Below, piece by piece: positions 24,500 through 47,876 of a stretch of 64,000 nt of DNA. The stretch is from Begonia masoniana (lineage: Eukaryota > Streptophyta > Magnoliopsida > Cucurbitales > Begoniaceae), in NCBI GenBank assembly GCA_022432975.1, contig CM039505.1, forward strand, positions 19,023,716 to 19,087,715, written 5' to 3'. Numbering within the stretch: the stretch's first letter is position 1; every line of letters begins with the position of its first letter. Both the position numbers and the translations under genes were made by a program. The notes beneath the pieces are model-generated. The model ran no database searches. It saw nothing but the letters and a program-made list of their open reading frames with translations, and was not told the DNA's origin.

Positions 24500-27400
24500 T
24501 CAAGGTCGGAGACCGAAGATCTTGGATAGGAAAACAGAGAAAGCCGCCGGAGGGAGAGGTTTAGTAAGCGCATCAGCGAGTTGAGTAGCTGACGGAGTGA
24601 ATTTGACTGCTAGCGTTTTCTGCAACACCTTCTCCCGAACAAAGTGGTAGTCAATCTCAACATGTTTGGACTTGGAGTGCAAAACTGGGTTAGAGGCAAG
24701 GTAAGTTGCACTCAAATTATCACAGAGGATGAGAGGGATGGTGGGAGAGATGATACCGATTTCTTTCAATAGGGACTGCAACCATAACACTTCAGCTGCG
24801 CCATTTGCAACACTGCGATACTCAGATTCAGTGCTGGAGCGCGACACTACCTTTTGTTTGGTGGAGGACCAAGAGATGAGGTTAGGACCGAGAAAAACAC
24901 AGAAACCACTAGTGCTCTTGCGATCGTCAGGACAAGAGGCCCAATCAGCATCGGTGTAGCATGTGAGACTAAGAGAGGGGGATGGAGTGAAAGAGATACC
25001 GAGAGTGTGGGTGCCTTTAAGGTAGCGCAGAATGCGCTTGACTGCTTGCCAGTGAGTCTCAAAGGGAGCATGCATAAATTGGGAGACCTTGTTGACAACG
25101 AAGGCAATATCAGGTCGCGTAATACAACAATATTGAAGGCCACCAACGATGCTTCTGTAAAGAAAACCGTCAGGTAAGGGGGTTCCAGAGTTGAGAGACA
25201 ATACAGATCCAGCCACCATGGGGGTCGGAACGGGTTTGCAGGAGCCCATGTTAGCCCTGTGTAGTAACTCATAAATATATCGAGACTGAGAAAGAGTCAT
25301 ACCAGTGGATGTCTGAGAGACTGAAATGCCAAGGAAATATGACAGGGGTCCAAGATCACGAACTTTAAACTGGGAATGCATATAGTGTAAGAGCTTGTCG
25401 AGGAGAATGACAGAATCACCAGTCAGAATAATGTCATCCACGTATACCAGCATAATAATAATATGAGAGGATGTACGGTAGACAAAGAGGGACGAGTCGG
25501 ATTTTGAAGCTGAGAACCCCCAATTAATTAAGGCTGTGTAGAGTTTGGTATACCAAGCTCGTGGAGATTGTTTGAGGCCGTAGAGAGCTTTATGAAGAAA
25601 GCAGACAGCCGACGGAGATGCCGCGTCAATGAAACCCGGAGGTTGTTGCATGTATACCTGCTCGGTCAGGTCTCCATGCAAGAAGGCATTGCTGATATCG
25701 AGCTGTCGGATAGTCCAAGGAAGGGATACAGCTAGGGAAAGCACTGTGCGCACTGAAGTCGGTTTAACCACTGGACTGAAAGTTTCATCGTAATCAATGC
25801 CTTCTGTCTGGTCATAGCCTTTGGCCACTAAGCGAGCCTTATAGCGAGAAACGGTCCCATCAGAGTTCAACTTAGTCTTGAAGACCCATTTGCAGCCTAT
25901 TACTTTTGCACCGCTCGGAAGGGGGACTAATGACCAAGTGTTGGTGTCTTGGAGTGCAGATATCTCATCTTTCATAGCCTGAAGCCAGTGAGGGTAGCGG
26001 GCAGCTTGGGTAAAGGTTTTGGGTTCAATAGAAGGCTCAAGGAGAAAAGCTTTTGGCTTGAATACACCTGCTTTGGCCCGGGTCGTCATAGGATGAGAGG
26101 GTTGGACAGTTTGGATGGGCATGGAAGTGGGGATAGGGTCATGGGATGGTGAGGGGAGCAGGGTATTATGATGGGAAGGAGTTGGGGAGTCAGGAAATGG
26201 AGGGCTAGGTGGAGAGGGGGAAGGTATGGTAATTAAGGGAAGTGGCGAAGCAGGAGAGTTGGTGGTAGAGGGAGGAAAGGGCACGTAGGGGATTTGGAGA
26301 GTGAAAGGGGTGGAGTGAGGTGCAGATGTGGGGGGTGTAGTGAACGGAAAGTGAGACTCCACGAACTTTACATGACGAGAAATGTAGAGTTTGTTGGTTG
26401 TGGGGTCGAGACAAATGTATCCTTTGTGATGAGGACTTGGACCTAAAAGACACACGGGAGAGATCGAGGCTGGAGTTTATGCTGATTGAATGGTCGAAGG
26501 TGAGGAAAACAGAGACAACCGAAAACACGAAGGGAGGTGTAATCTGGGGGTGAGTGGAATAAGCACTCAAAGGGAGACTGGTGGCGGAGGACGGGAGTGG
26601 GGAGAAAATTAATCAGGGTAGTAGCAGTGATAAAAGCATAAGGCCAGAAGTGAGGAGGAACAGAGGAATGGAAAAGAAGGGCGAGGCCAGTTTCAACGAC
26701 ATGTCGATTTTTGCGTTCGACTCTGCCGTTTTGATTTGGAGTGTAAGGACAAGAAATGCGATGCTGAATGCCGAGAGATTTAAACAGATTGGTGAGGGAT
26801 TGAAATTCACCACCCCAGTCTGATTGGACAGCTTTAATTTTAGTACCAAATTGAGTGTTGACAAATTGATAGAAATTGACAAATGTATGGTAGACTTCAC
26901 TTTTTAACTTGAGAGGAAAAAGCCAAGTGAAACAGGTGCAATCATCGATAAACAGGATGAAATACCGGGCACCGGTGATAGATTTAATGGGAGATTGACC
27001 CCAAACGTCAGTATGAACAATGTCAAAAGGAAATTTAGCATGAGACTGAGAATTTAAAAATGGCAATTGATGACTTTTGCTCATGTGGCAAGACGTACAA
27101 AATGTGGGTCCAATATTCGTGAGATTTAAATTACATGAGCGAAGAATTTTCTGCATTACAGAGAAAGATGGGTGACCCAAACGTAAGTGCCAGAGAGCTT
27201 CAGGAGGGGAGGAAGGAACAGCACTGTGCTGGGCAGTGAGAGACAAGGTTGATGGTGGCAGCAAAACAGAGGCGGATTGTGGCAACAAGACAGGGGCCGG
27301 CGAGGATGATGGATGAGACCGAGCCAGCGTTGACAAAAACGGACCAGATGAAGGCGTGTGGTAGAGTCCGTCACGGAGAAAACCACGAAGCAGAACTCGG

Positions 27401-28859
27401 TGGGAGAGCCGATCCTTAACAAAAAAAGACGTTGGGTGAAATTCAACATAAACGGAGTTTTGCTGACATAATTTGGAGATGCTTAACAAGTTGTGAGATA
27501 GGTGTGGAGTGTGAAAAACTTGAGGTAAGTGAAGGAACCGGCCGAGTGCCGGAAGGAGGGCAGAACCAGAATGAGAAATGGGAACGAGATTACCTTCGGC
27601 TGTGGCAACTTGAGAAGGAGCAGAGAGGGGTTGAACCTGACTGAGAAGCTCGGGGTGCGGTGTAAAGTGATCGGTGGAGCCGGAATCTAAGATCCATGGC
27701 GTGGCCGGCGACGGAGAAGGAGTGGGGAGAAGGCCGGGGAAGTTCGATGCAGAGGGTGGTCGGGTTTGGGAACGGGAAATGGGTTGAGTGTTAAAGAGAA
27801 AGGGCGGGTCAGAGGTGTGAAGGTCGGGTCGGGCTTGGGTGGGGGGTAGGGGTAATGGGCTTGGGTCGGGTCATGGATTAAGCTGATTTGGTTGGCATGG
27901 GCTTGAGTGGTAGGCTGAGTTCGCTGGGCTGCAGAGAGGAGGTGGAAACACTTGAGGGCCGAGTGGCCCATTTTGCCACAGATTTGACAGCGAGGCCTTG
28001 AGTGTGAGTTGGGCCGAGAACGCCATGGGCCAGGATTGTTGAACGGGTGGGGTGAACTGCGTGGGCTTTGAGGGGAACCGGTCATGGAGGTAGATCGGAA
28101 AGTGGCTTCAGGGCGAGGAGACCAGGGTGCGCGGAACGATGGCTGAAAGGCAGCGTTCGCGTGCATTTGCGCCGGCGTAGGAAGGAAGACAGTCGGATTT
28201 TGTTTCTCCAGGCGAAAATCGTAGCTTTGGAGCATGCTTTGTGCTTCTTCCAGAGATGGAGGGTCGGAGCGGGTAGTGATTGCCGTAACAAAAGGATTGT
28301 ACTCCGGCCCGAGTCCTCCGAGAAAATACAGCATTTTGTCTTTGGGAGAAACCGATTCGCCGATAGCAGCGAGAGTGTTGCAAATGCTGGTGAGTTTCTG
28401 AATGTAGGTGGCTGCAGAAAGACCGTCTTTAGTGAGAGATTGGAGCTGCGAGCGGAGTTCACTGATACGTGCCAGAGAGGAAGAGGCGAAAGTGTTTGCG
28501 AGGGCAACCCAGATTTCACGGGCAGAGGAAAGGGCTACAATTTGGGGAAGGAATTGTTCGGAGATAGAAGAGAATAGTCAGCTGATAATGAGGCTATTAT
28601 AACGGCTCCAAAGTAGAAAATCGGGGTTGATTTCGGTCGATGTGGAATCCAGAAATTCAGGAGGTTGGGGAGAAGAACCGTCCAGGATATGACGGATTCC
28701 ATTAGCAGTAACAATGTGGAGGATTTGAGCTTTCCATATAAGGTAGTTGTGGTTGTCGAGCTTAACAGACAGAGTCTGATTCATAGATGGAAAAGGGGGT
28801 AGAGAGGGAGAATGAACAGGGGAGGGCGAAGGCAAAGCTGTTGAGCTTGAAGATGCCAT
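24500..28859 (-). pseudogene. Copia gag-pol, nearly intact, with three lesions
   Basis: All domains are present in Copia order: gag from M at 28859; zinc knuckle CQICGKMGHSALKC (about 27960-28000); protease DSGSTDH (27687); integrase HLRLGHP, then HTDVWG, QSDWGGEF and the glutamate in GRVERKNR; reverse transcriptase with QLDISNAFLHGD and YVDD (about 25440); RNase H with TDADWAS, STESEY and LCDN. The frame is broken three times: a TGA where a conserved tryptophan is expected in gag (about 28575), a one-base loss in a C run (about 27841) that puts protease out of frame with gag, and a one-base loss in a T run (about 26445) between integrase and RT. The catalytic residues I can check are intact. 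Given identical LTRs, the two homopolymer shifts could be assembly errors. Confidence 0.92.
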
Positions 28860-28867
28860 CCAACCTT

Positions 28868-28879
28868 GCTCTGATACCA
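28868..28879 (-). promoter_or_regulatory. Primer binding site of young Copia
   Basis: TGGTATCAGAGC on the minus strand, directly after the 5' LTR: the standard 12-base match to initiator tRNA-Met used by plant Copia elements. Confidence 0.9.
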
Positions 28880-29116
28880 CGTTAGGATTTCACGGTAGAG
28901 ATGGCCGGAGATGAAGACCAGCGAGAGAAAAGAAGAGAAGGACGAAGAGAGATGGCTGCAGCAGAAAAATGATGATTCGTATTGTGTGTTTTCCCAAGTA
29001 AAGATTACAAATATACAAGTAACAATAAATGAATGACAAGACAATAGCAGCTGTAACCAAACTAAACTAAGCTAACTAACTAGAAGTGAATAGTGAAAAG
29101 TACGCATAAGCTAATA
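28880..29116 (-). repeat. 5' LTR of young Copia
   Basis: Identical to 24250-24486; promoter function is expected from its position. Confidence 0.93.
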
Positions 29117-29421
29117 CTCCGGACGTCGTCGGCAACTTCAGCGATTGAAGCGGCGTTTTGTTGGATATTCATTATTCATTTTGAAAGAGATCTCGTCGGA
29201 GGTTTCTCTACGCCGTTGAAGCCAAGCTTCTTTTGGAAATAAAGGACGGGTGGGAGGCTCGACCAAATCCAGTCCTCGAAGTGAAACCTCCGACGTGTAA
29301 ATCAAGTGCATGGTGATGGCTTCCAATCCAAGTAGGTCTTATTGTGATAAGAAGTAGAACAGCTGGTTAAGATAAATATGCAAATCCAGCTAAACAACGA
29401 TGGCAAAAAACAAAAGAAGAA

Positions 29422-29505
29422 TGGGGTGAGAGAGGCTCGAACTCTCGACCTCAGGATCACTCTAAGCTATGAGACCTACGCGCTAGCCAACTGCGCCACC
29501 ACCCC
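29422..29505 (-). tRNA. Elongator tRNA-Met (CAU) with a short intron
   Basis: On the minus strand the gene starts GGGGTGGTGGCGCAG and ends TCACCCC plus discriminator A. The 7-bp acceptor stem pairs GGGGTGG with TCACCCC. The D-loop A box reads TGGCGCAGTTGG and the T arm GAGAGTTCGAGCCTCTC. The anticodon CAT is at 29469-29471. About 10 bases (GCTTAGAGTG) directly 3' of the anticodon loop position 37 form the intron that plant elongator tRNA-Met genes carry. No CCA is encoded. Confidence 0.93.
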
Positions 29506-29509
29506 CATG

Positions 29510-31200
29510 TTGAAAGTAGAATCAAGTGTTAATATTCATTACAATGTAAATAAAACAGAATTCACAGGTAAAAGAAATCTTCAAAAACGGCAACTATTTC
29601 CTCCAATCACATGACTTTTTGTCTTATGATCAGCTTTTTCTTTAATATTCTTCAACTTGTTTGATTTATTAACTTATTATCCTTCTAATTCCACTCTCTT
29701 TTTTTTATGTGAGGTCAAATATTAAATGAGAATATTCGCATCAATATAATATGTATTTATTTTTCTTAATTATTTTTTAAAAAAAAAAACAGAAAAATAA
29801 GTTTGACATACTAGTGTTTCCAAAATACAATTAATATTTTTTTTCTGCTAAGCATACACACTTGTGACCCACCAATATAAAATTAGCATGAATTATGTTG
29901 GATCATCCTTTACTCTTAGCTATAAATGATTAAATCAACTATTTCAACTCCATAATCAATATAAATAATTAAATTATTTTTATTTGAATTGTTTAATATT
30001 TTAGACTGTCGGTGATTTATCTTTTTAAATGAGGTCTAAATATGAAGGGAAAAAAAAAAAAAAAAGACATTTGAATATAATACAGTAGAAGTCTTCATTG
30101 ATGTGCTTAAATTTTCAAGGGTTTGAATTGAGTTACTTTGATAGTTAAACATATAACTAGACTCTTACAAACTTTGAAAGGTTTTCAAAGATACCAAACT
30201 CTACCTACACACAATATGTGTCTTTACTCTTCTCTTCCAAAGCTTTGAACTAGTATTTTGTAAATCTTCAAAGTCATGATATAATCTAATCACGAGTTGT
30301 TGACCACATAATCAATTGAAGGAAAGTCTCCTTCATTGAACTTTAGTTATCGTTAGGCAAAATATAATAAAAATTTATAAATTTAAGTGAAAATCTTCAA
30401 TAAAAAAATGCAAATCTGACAAATTTACCACTTGAAAAAAAATAATATTATATTTATTCTCTTACTCTATCATCTAAAAATTATTGTTCACGTGTCAAAC
30501 AATAATTGATGCAATTAATGTAATAAATTATAAATATTTAATTTATTACATTAATTATATTTATCATTGTTTGACACGTGTTAGCGAGTATGTTAATAAT
30601 AGAATAAACGTTATATTACTCTTTTAAAAAATAAGTGCATGAGAGCATTTATGAGTATTTATAAATGTGAAATCAATACGTCCATATATACAGGATTTTA
30701 CTGATGCGCCTGATTCTCATAAGTCTTTCATAATTTAGATTCAGCCATATAGGTCACGATGCAAGTTTTTTTAGACCTAGTCAAACACAATGAACGGATA
30801 CATTTTTTGATTAATGGTTATAATTTGTATAATTTTTACTACATACGGCCAATAACAAGATCCATTTTAAGTCGGTGATGTTTGACATGTCGACATTAAA
30901 CATATTTTGTATAACGAATGCATTAGACATTACACACCAATTGATGAAGTTCAGTTTCTTTCAATAAAAGCATGCTCTCAAAATTTTAAATTTAAGAAAA
31001 ATGGAAATTTATTGTATAGAGGTTTTAGGCAAATTTAAAAACTGCAGCCTAAAAATCCAGTTCATCGATTAAAACGAGTTTAGCAAGTCAATCTAAAAAA
31101 ATTCATTAAATTAACTCGTAAACCACAAATTAAACTAGTCTTGAATCGAGATACATGGGTCGACCGTCTTAACCGAACTAACTTCTGAGTGTGGTGGATA
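29510..31200. other. AT-rich intergenic region with one MITE
   Basis: Between the tRNA and the glucosylceramidase gene. Apart from the MITE at 30441-30622 no feature is supported. Confidence 0.5.
30441..30622. mobile_element. Fold-back MITE, copy 2
   Basis: Inverted halves: CGTGTCAAACAATAATTGAT on the left pairs with ATCATTGTTTGACACGTG on the right, around AATTTATTACATTAATTAT-type sequence. The core words match the element at 6153-6330. Confidence 0.6.
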
Positions 31201-31955
31201 AAGGATCAAGCCAGGATTATGGATATCCCTCGTTTGGCTCTCCCTCTGTCTCTGTACATAAAATAAGAGACGGAAATCAGTATTTAACAGAAAGAGAGAG
31301 AGAGAGAGAGAGAGGAAAAGGTTTCAACATGGATTCGTAGGCATGGAAGTGAGAACCACCTGGCGATCAGAGAGGTCAAGAGTCAGAGAGTGGGTGCTTT
31401 TAAGGCGGCTCATCATCTACGAGCCACGGTAACCTTTCCGCTCTTCGTCATCCGTCCGAATATTTCGCATTCTGCGCCAGGCAATTGCGGAGATTTTGCT
31501 TTCTTTTTTCTTTTCGTTTTTTGAGAACCCCGATCGATGCGGTTATTTTTCACCCATTCCGTGGACTTGCAGTGTACTGTTTTTTGAAATGTCTGCTTGT
31601 TGCAGTCGAGCTCTAGCTTGATCGGGGACGACCCAGATTTTTAATTTCCGATCGGCGTATTGGAGCCTCCATGATTTGCTAGTTTCGGTTGAGAATTCAC
31701 GAGGAAGTGTTATTTTATTGGGATCTAAGATATTTTAGGGTAAGTTGAAGATTGCTACAAAGGCGGTGTCGGGGGCGGTGGCAGTGGTTATTGTTGGTGG
31801 GGTCGTTTCATCGGAGTCTGAAGGAAGCTCCGAGCTTTTTAATGAGCTCGGAGGAGATCAAATTTCAGGAAGGACTTGTAAACTGCGAGATTTGAATCAG
31901 CTATTTTTATTGGTGTGATATTACTTTCTGTAAATTCTTATTAAGTACTGTCGGC
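31200..31955 (+). promoter_or_regulatory. Likely promoter and 5' UTR of the glucosylceramidase gene
   Basis: A (GA)n tract lies at about 31292-31315. An upstream ATG at 31343 opens a 29-codon frame ending at a good donor (CCACG|GTAACC, about 31419), which suggests an untranslated first exon and a 5' UTR intron, or a small upstream ORF. The transcription start is not visible. Confidence 0.35.
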
Positions 31956-42777
<10,822 letters not shown>

Positions 42778-43070
42778 TCCTAACTCACTGAGGTAATATT
42801 AATATAATTTCATTGTAAAGAAGTTGCTTATCAAACTTGTTTTGTTTGCTTCCTCGAAATCCTCGTGCATTGAAAGAAAGTTGCATATGAAGATTTCGGA
42901 GCACTCTTTAGTATTTAGGCGAATAACAAGGGATCATTACGGGTGTTTCATGAGTCTTGTTGTTACAAGTTTTTTCTCAATTGGGTAGTTTTTTTTGTAA
43001 ATTTTTTGTTCCCTTATTCTTTTGGTTGCTTTTGTACTAATTTCCCTATAATTTAAATACATAGATCTTT
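42778..43070 (+). other. Presumed 3' UTR and downstream flank of the glucosylceramidase gene
   Basis: No other feature is seen before the hAT subterminal repeats begin at about 43085. Confidence 0.4.
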
Positions 43071-43639
43071 GCAAACTACTGTTAGTTAGAGATTTTAGCC
43101 GAGTCGAGCCGAGTCTGAGTCTGAGTCTGAGAAGACTCGACTCACCGAGCCTCACGAGCTGATCCTAACGAGCTAACGAGACAAGTTGAGTCGAGTTGGC
43201 TTAACGAGCCTAACGAACAAAGCTTAATGAGCTTATAATACATAAATAATTTTTTTATATAAATATATAATATATTTTTTTAAATTTTAGTTATTAAAAT
43301 TATAATAAATATTTATTAATATAATGTTAAAATATAATAGTTACTTAGTTAGCGGTCTAAATAATAAAATTATTTAATTAATATAAAAATGACATGTAAT
43401 TATAAAAAAATTATTTAAGACAAATATATAAAAAAAATATAACGTTAATTATAAATTTGACACTTGCATCATTACAAATTAGATATATCTCTATTAGTTT
43501 GTCACTCATCTAATTGTCAATCATGTGCAAAATGTCAAAAAAATTACAAGGTAGAAAAATACTTCAAATTTCAAATTACAATATATCTAAATTTAAATGA
43601 AAAGATAGTCTTGAATGTCCAAATTTTAAAAGTCTTATA

Positions 43640-44209
43640 GTATTTCGTCTTCTCGTTGTTGATTTATTGTAATAACTTCGTTCCAGTCTTTCATGCAAAT
43701 GAGTGCCTCCACTAAGTCGGGTGCAAGTCTTCATTGACGTTCATCGTACACACGTCCACCTGTAGTAAAAGCAGACTCCGTTGCTACAGTAAAGATTAGA
43801 GGTGTTAGTAAATCATGTGTCATTATAGAAAGAATAGAATATGTAGTGAAAAATATTTTTTCAACAATCTAAAATATCAAAGTTTTCATCGCGAGAAATT
43901 GATATCGAGTATCAAAATAAATATATACTTCATTTCACATAGAATTAAAATAAACATCTGTATTTAACTGATTTCAAATATTATGAATATAAATTGTGGA
44001 GCTACAATAGCTCCATCACCACTACTAGAACTAGCATGTGAAGAATGACGTGAACGATTAATATTAGAATATTTAGATTCATAAGAAGAATATAAACTAA
44101 TAATTTCATGTGTTATTTGATTATTAGAAAGTAAAGAAGTAGTATGTAAATTAGTAGAAATTTTATTAATCATGAAACACACTACCGTTAATTTATATCT
44201 ATGGTCCAT
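43640..44209 (-). pseudogene. hAT transposase, C-terminal part with hATC dimerisation domain
   Basis: The frame starting MDHRYKLTVVCFMINKI (a degraded LDPRYKL motif) runs to about 43964. The dimerisation domain follows in a different frame at about 43650-43820: TVATESAFTTGGRVYDERQ, stop, RLAPDLVEALICMKDW. SAFS/TTGGRV and LVEALICMKDW are hallmarks of hAT transposases. The TGA between the two motifs and the frameshift make it non-functional. It is the partner of the N-terminal part at 53000-54166. Confidence 0.8.
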
Positions 44210-44314
44210 TATGCATGCATAACAAAAAATAAGAGTAATGACAAGCTAATATTTTTTAAATTTTGTTCCATTTGATTAAGTATATCTCTAAATTTATCTA
44301 TTTCTCGTATAAAT

Positions 44315-46261
44315 TTTTCTTTTTATAACATTAGTCAAAGTCTAAATATTGTTGATCGATCAGCAACCTCTCTGGAATTCATTCCAGAGAGTTGCCTCAA
44401 TTCTTTTCTTCCTTTTTCCCCTCTACACTTCACCACTTCCTTCACTCTTCCCTTCAACTCCAACACCAAACAACATACAAAAGAACTTTAACATAAACTT
44501 ACTCACACATCCTTCAATTCGCCCACCACTATAAATACGACTCCAAGTGTAACGAAGTAAACTTCATGAAAACGAACTGCGTGGTTCCGTTTGAAAATTA
44601 AACATTATCCCTACGAGATTTATAAATCACCAAGCAGTTCCAGTAAATTCAGAAGTCATCAAAATATTTCCATTAACAACATCAAATCCCAACTAATCTT
44701 TACAACAATCTAAATATAATATTTACACATTTTCTACCCAATGTAACCCAAAATACTTATATACGTTCCCACGGGTAAAAATACACGTCGACTGCCCAGC
44801 GCACTCCCACGGTCACCATTCGTCAACCGACTCATACATCGGGCGGAGGAATATCATCCTCACCTGTTTCGAAGTCACCTACACCACAGAGATAACCTAT
44901 GAGCTAAAGGCTCAGTAAATCTACGTAAATGCGAATGCGTGCTGTGCATATGTCGTTTGTAAAATCATGCAGTCATCGGGATCATTTAGTTGCATAACGG
45001 GATGTCACCGAAGTCTACTCTCACCAGATGGAGAGGGCACGTCTGGCAGTTAGACAGTCCTTTCCATCTACCGGGGGAAAACATGTTTCACCAACTAGAC
45101 AGCCATGTCTGAACCCCACCTTGTCATGACCGGGATTACGTACATTTGTTTCTTTACATTAATTCATTTCTTTTCATAAAATCGTGCAGAAACTCATTTT
45201 TCGTGCTAATTTGAAAAAAGTGTGATGCATGTGTATGAACGATGCAATAAGCATACAATGAACGAAAAATAGTAAATAAAACCTAGAACGAGCATTCTAT
45301 AACAGTAACACCCTAACTACCCGTCCTATCTCCCCAAAACATTCGGATTCACCAAGACCTCGATTAACAACTACTCTCAGGGTGTAGGCCAATCGGCCAA
45401 ACAAGTCACGAAGACTTACCTCGCGTCTGTAGCACACCGAGCTCCGTTCACGAGCGTTGTTCACCTAGACCAATTCATAGAAATCGTCATTAACATCGAG
45501 CTTAGAACATCAAATTTCGAAGACGGATGAAACTCCTAACTAAAGAAAATTTCTTAAAATTCTATTCTAATTCATTGAGGCATTTTATCGAGCAATTCAT
45601 GCTCGTGAATTCCTAACCTCCATTAATGGAGTTTTCAAAAATCTCCGACGACCAAAAATCTCAACAACCCTCATTAATCCAACTAACTGTCACCAATAAT
45701 AATAAATACGCCCATTAGAGCCATAATAACGGTAAATCTATCGATTTCAAACCCTAATCCATGTTTTTGACAAAACCCTAACGAAACCCTAACCGTATAA
45801 CTCCGCGAAAATCAAAATCTAATGTTCGAAAACTATAGAATCTTACCTAGGGCTGTGATTGGAGAAGAAAACGCGAAGAACGGAAGTCGATCAGAGGAGT
45901 GTTAGTCGCCGGAGGAAGAAATCGCGTGAGTGGGAGGAAGGGAAATCGCCGTTGGAGGTGATTTTCGCTGAGAAGAATTCGCCAAGTGATGAGGAAGGGA
46001 GAGAAATGTGATTTTTATTAAAATTTAGCTTGTCAAATTACCATATCGCCCCTCCATTTGATTTCTATTTGTTTCGTTACTTATTTCGTTATTTAACTAT
46101 TGAATCGTTTTCTTCAAATTTTTCTTATTTCACCAGAAATTCCAATTTATTATCGAGACTTTATTAAAACTTTCTGTTCGCAAAACAGACTTAATTTGAC
46201 ATATCTACCAAAATGCCATTGTATATTAGAATAACAAATTCCCGTAAAATCGGGTGTTACA
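44315..46261 (-). repeat. 3' LTR of gypsy element 1 (shortened)
   Basis: Aligns with 50599-52901 but lacks about 330 bp present near 50680-50990. The inner edge is sharp: GGTGTTACA ends at 46261 and the PPT-like AAGGTGGATGGAA follows. The outer edge near 44315 is blurred. Differences of a few percent from the partner indicate an older insertion. Confidence 0.75.
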
Positions 46262-46301
46262 TTCCATCCACCTTAATTAAAATTTTGTCCTCAAAATTTG
46301 A

Positions 46302-47690
46302 TTATACAAACAGTTCAGGATATTTAGACATCATATCCTGCTGCCTTTCCCAAGTGGCCTCCTCCACGTCATGGTTCCGCCATAGGACCTTTACTAGCAG
46401 GATCTCTTTGTTGCACAATACCTTGATAGAGGATTCCAGAATTCGCACTGGCCTTTCCACATAAGTCAGTGTTGGTTGTACCTCGATCTCTCGTGCTTCT
46501 ACGACATGTGACGGGTCACGCACGCACTTTTGAAGCATGGATACGTGAAACACGTTGTGGATGCCTCCCATCGACGCCGGAAGCTGCAATTGGTAAGCCA
46601 ACCTCCCGATCCTCTTCAAAATAGGAAATGGCCCCACATAACGAGGGTTCAACTTGCCTCTTCTTTCGAACCGCATCACACCCTTAAACGGAGAAATCTT
46701 CAAATATACCCCATCACTTTCATTGAACTCCAATTCCCTCCGTCTAGTGTCAGCATAACTCTTTTGGCGGCTCTGTGCTATCTCTATACGTTGCCTGATA
46801 ACAGCGATCTTCTCCACTGTTTGTTGCAAAATATCTGGGCCGATTATACTAGATTGGCCAACCTCATCCCAGTATAGCGGAGACCTACACTTTCGACCAT
46901 ACAATGCCTCGTACGGAGCCATACCAATCGTAGCCTGAAAGCTATTATTGTATGAGAACTCAATCAAGGGCAAATATCGGCTCCACGAGCCCTGAAACTC
47001 CAACACGCAAGCTCTGAGCATATCCTCAAGAATATGATTTGTTCTTTCTGTCTGCCTGTCAGTCTGAGGATGAAACGCCGTGCTAAAATTCAATTGAGTT
47101 CCCATAGCCTTATGTAGACTCTTCCAGAATTTTGAAGTAAATCTGGCATCTCTATCGGAGACAATAGAAATAAGAATTCCGTGTAGTTTAACAATCTCTT
47201 GCACATACAGCTCGGCAAGCTGATCCATAGAATAAGTCATCTTCACTGGTAGAAAATAGGCCCATTTTGTCAAACGGTCCACAATCACCCAGATGCTATC
47301 GTACCCTTTCGTCGTTCTCGGGAGTCTAACTATGAAATCCATGGAGATCTGCTCCCACTTCCACTCCGGAATCGGCAGTGGCTGTAAGGTTCCGGCCGGC
47401 CTTTGGTGTTCCGCCTTAACCTGTTGACAAACCAGGTAGGTCTTTACATATTTGGCGACTTCTCTCTTCATGTTAGGCCACCAGAAGTGTTGTCTCAGGT
47501 CTCTATACATTTTCGTGCTCCCTGGATGCACTGAGTATGCCGAGGAGTGTGCCTCGGTTAAGATCTCTCTCTTCAATTCCTCATCGTTAGGCACGTACCA
47601 CCTATGTCTGAATCTCAATACGCCATCATCCGACAGGCTGAAATCGGACGGGTCTTCAGATATCATACTCGACCGATCTTCTCCCCCCTG
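46302..47690 (-). pseudogene. Gypsy integrase with chromodomain-like tail
   Basis: Uninterrupted from the junction at about 47690 to the stop at 46302. Zinc-binding part [11 protein letters not shown] to CQQVKAEHQ; core with SMDFIV (first Asp), SDRDARF (second Asp) and TERTNHILEDML (Glu), so the D,D,E triad is present; GPF-type module (LNPRYVGPFPIL); C-terminal VLWRNHDVEEATWE resembles a chromodomain. The upstream RNase H part is absent and the frame starts within inserted sequence, so it cannot be made from a normal gag-pol. Confidence 0.85.
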
Positions 47691-47876
47691 GAAAAGGAGT
47701 TTTTGCCTTCCCCCCAACTTGAACCCTTGACCTCCAGGACATAGTCCAAGGGCTACAAGTGAGGAGTACTACTGAGCTAGCCTTCATGACCCCACGTGGC
47801 AGCTGGCCCATCGAGGGGCACTGCACGGCCTGGCTCACAGAGCGGGTTGGGCCGTTACAAAAAAAGGCGCCTTTTT
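47690..47876 (-). mobile_element. tRNA-like repeat, copy B (half element)
   Basis: Begins GTAACGGCCC next to the palindrome at 47850-47886 and contains an A-box-like TAGCTCAGTAGT (47768-47779) and a B-box-like GGTTCAAGT (47717-47725). It ends GGGGAGAAGATCG where pol resumes. It is related to copy A at 47877-48137 but lacks the second inverted end. Confidence 0.6.

Larger units (their letters stand above)
24250..29116 (-). mobile_element. Young Ty1/Copia retrotransposon with identical LTRs
   Basis: 4867 bp on the minus strand, flanked by CTCCG on both sides. The two 237-bp LTRs (24250-24486 and 28880-29116) are identical base for base by eye. The primer site TGGTATCAGAGC (28868-28879) follows the 5' LTR at once and matches the 3' end of initiator tRNA-Met. 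A G-rich PPT (GAGGGGGGC, 24487-24495) precedes the 3' LTR. LTR ends are TATTAG...CTAACG rather than TG...CA. It lies between the VAMP promoter and the tRNA-Met gene. Confidence 0.95.
24150..29326 (-). other. Possible small host ORF split by the Copia insertion
   Basis: With the element and one CTCCG copy removed, a minus-strand frame starting MNIQQNAASIAEVADDVRR (from about 29175) continues as MVIFHDNNFPQR and stops near 24205. It is only 31 residues, with no family recognised. It may be chance, an upstream ORF or a fragment of a longer gene. Confidence 0.2.

Noticed and set aside
28068..28577. 169-codon plus-strand frame
   Set aside because: Antisense shadow of the Copia gag coding region on the minus strand.
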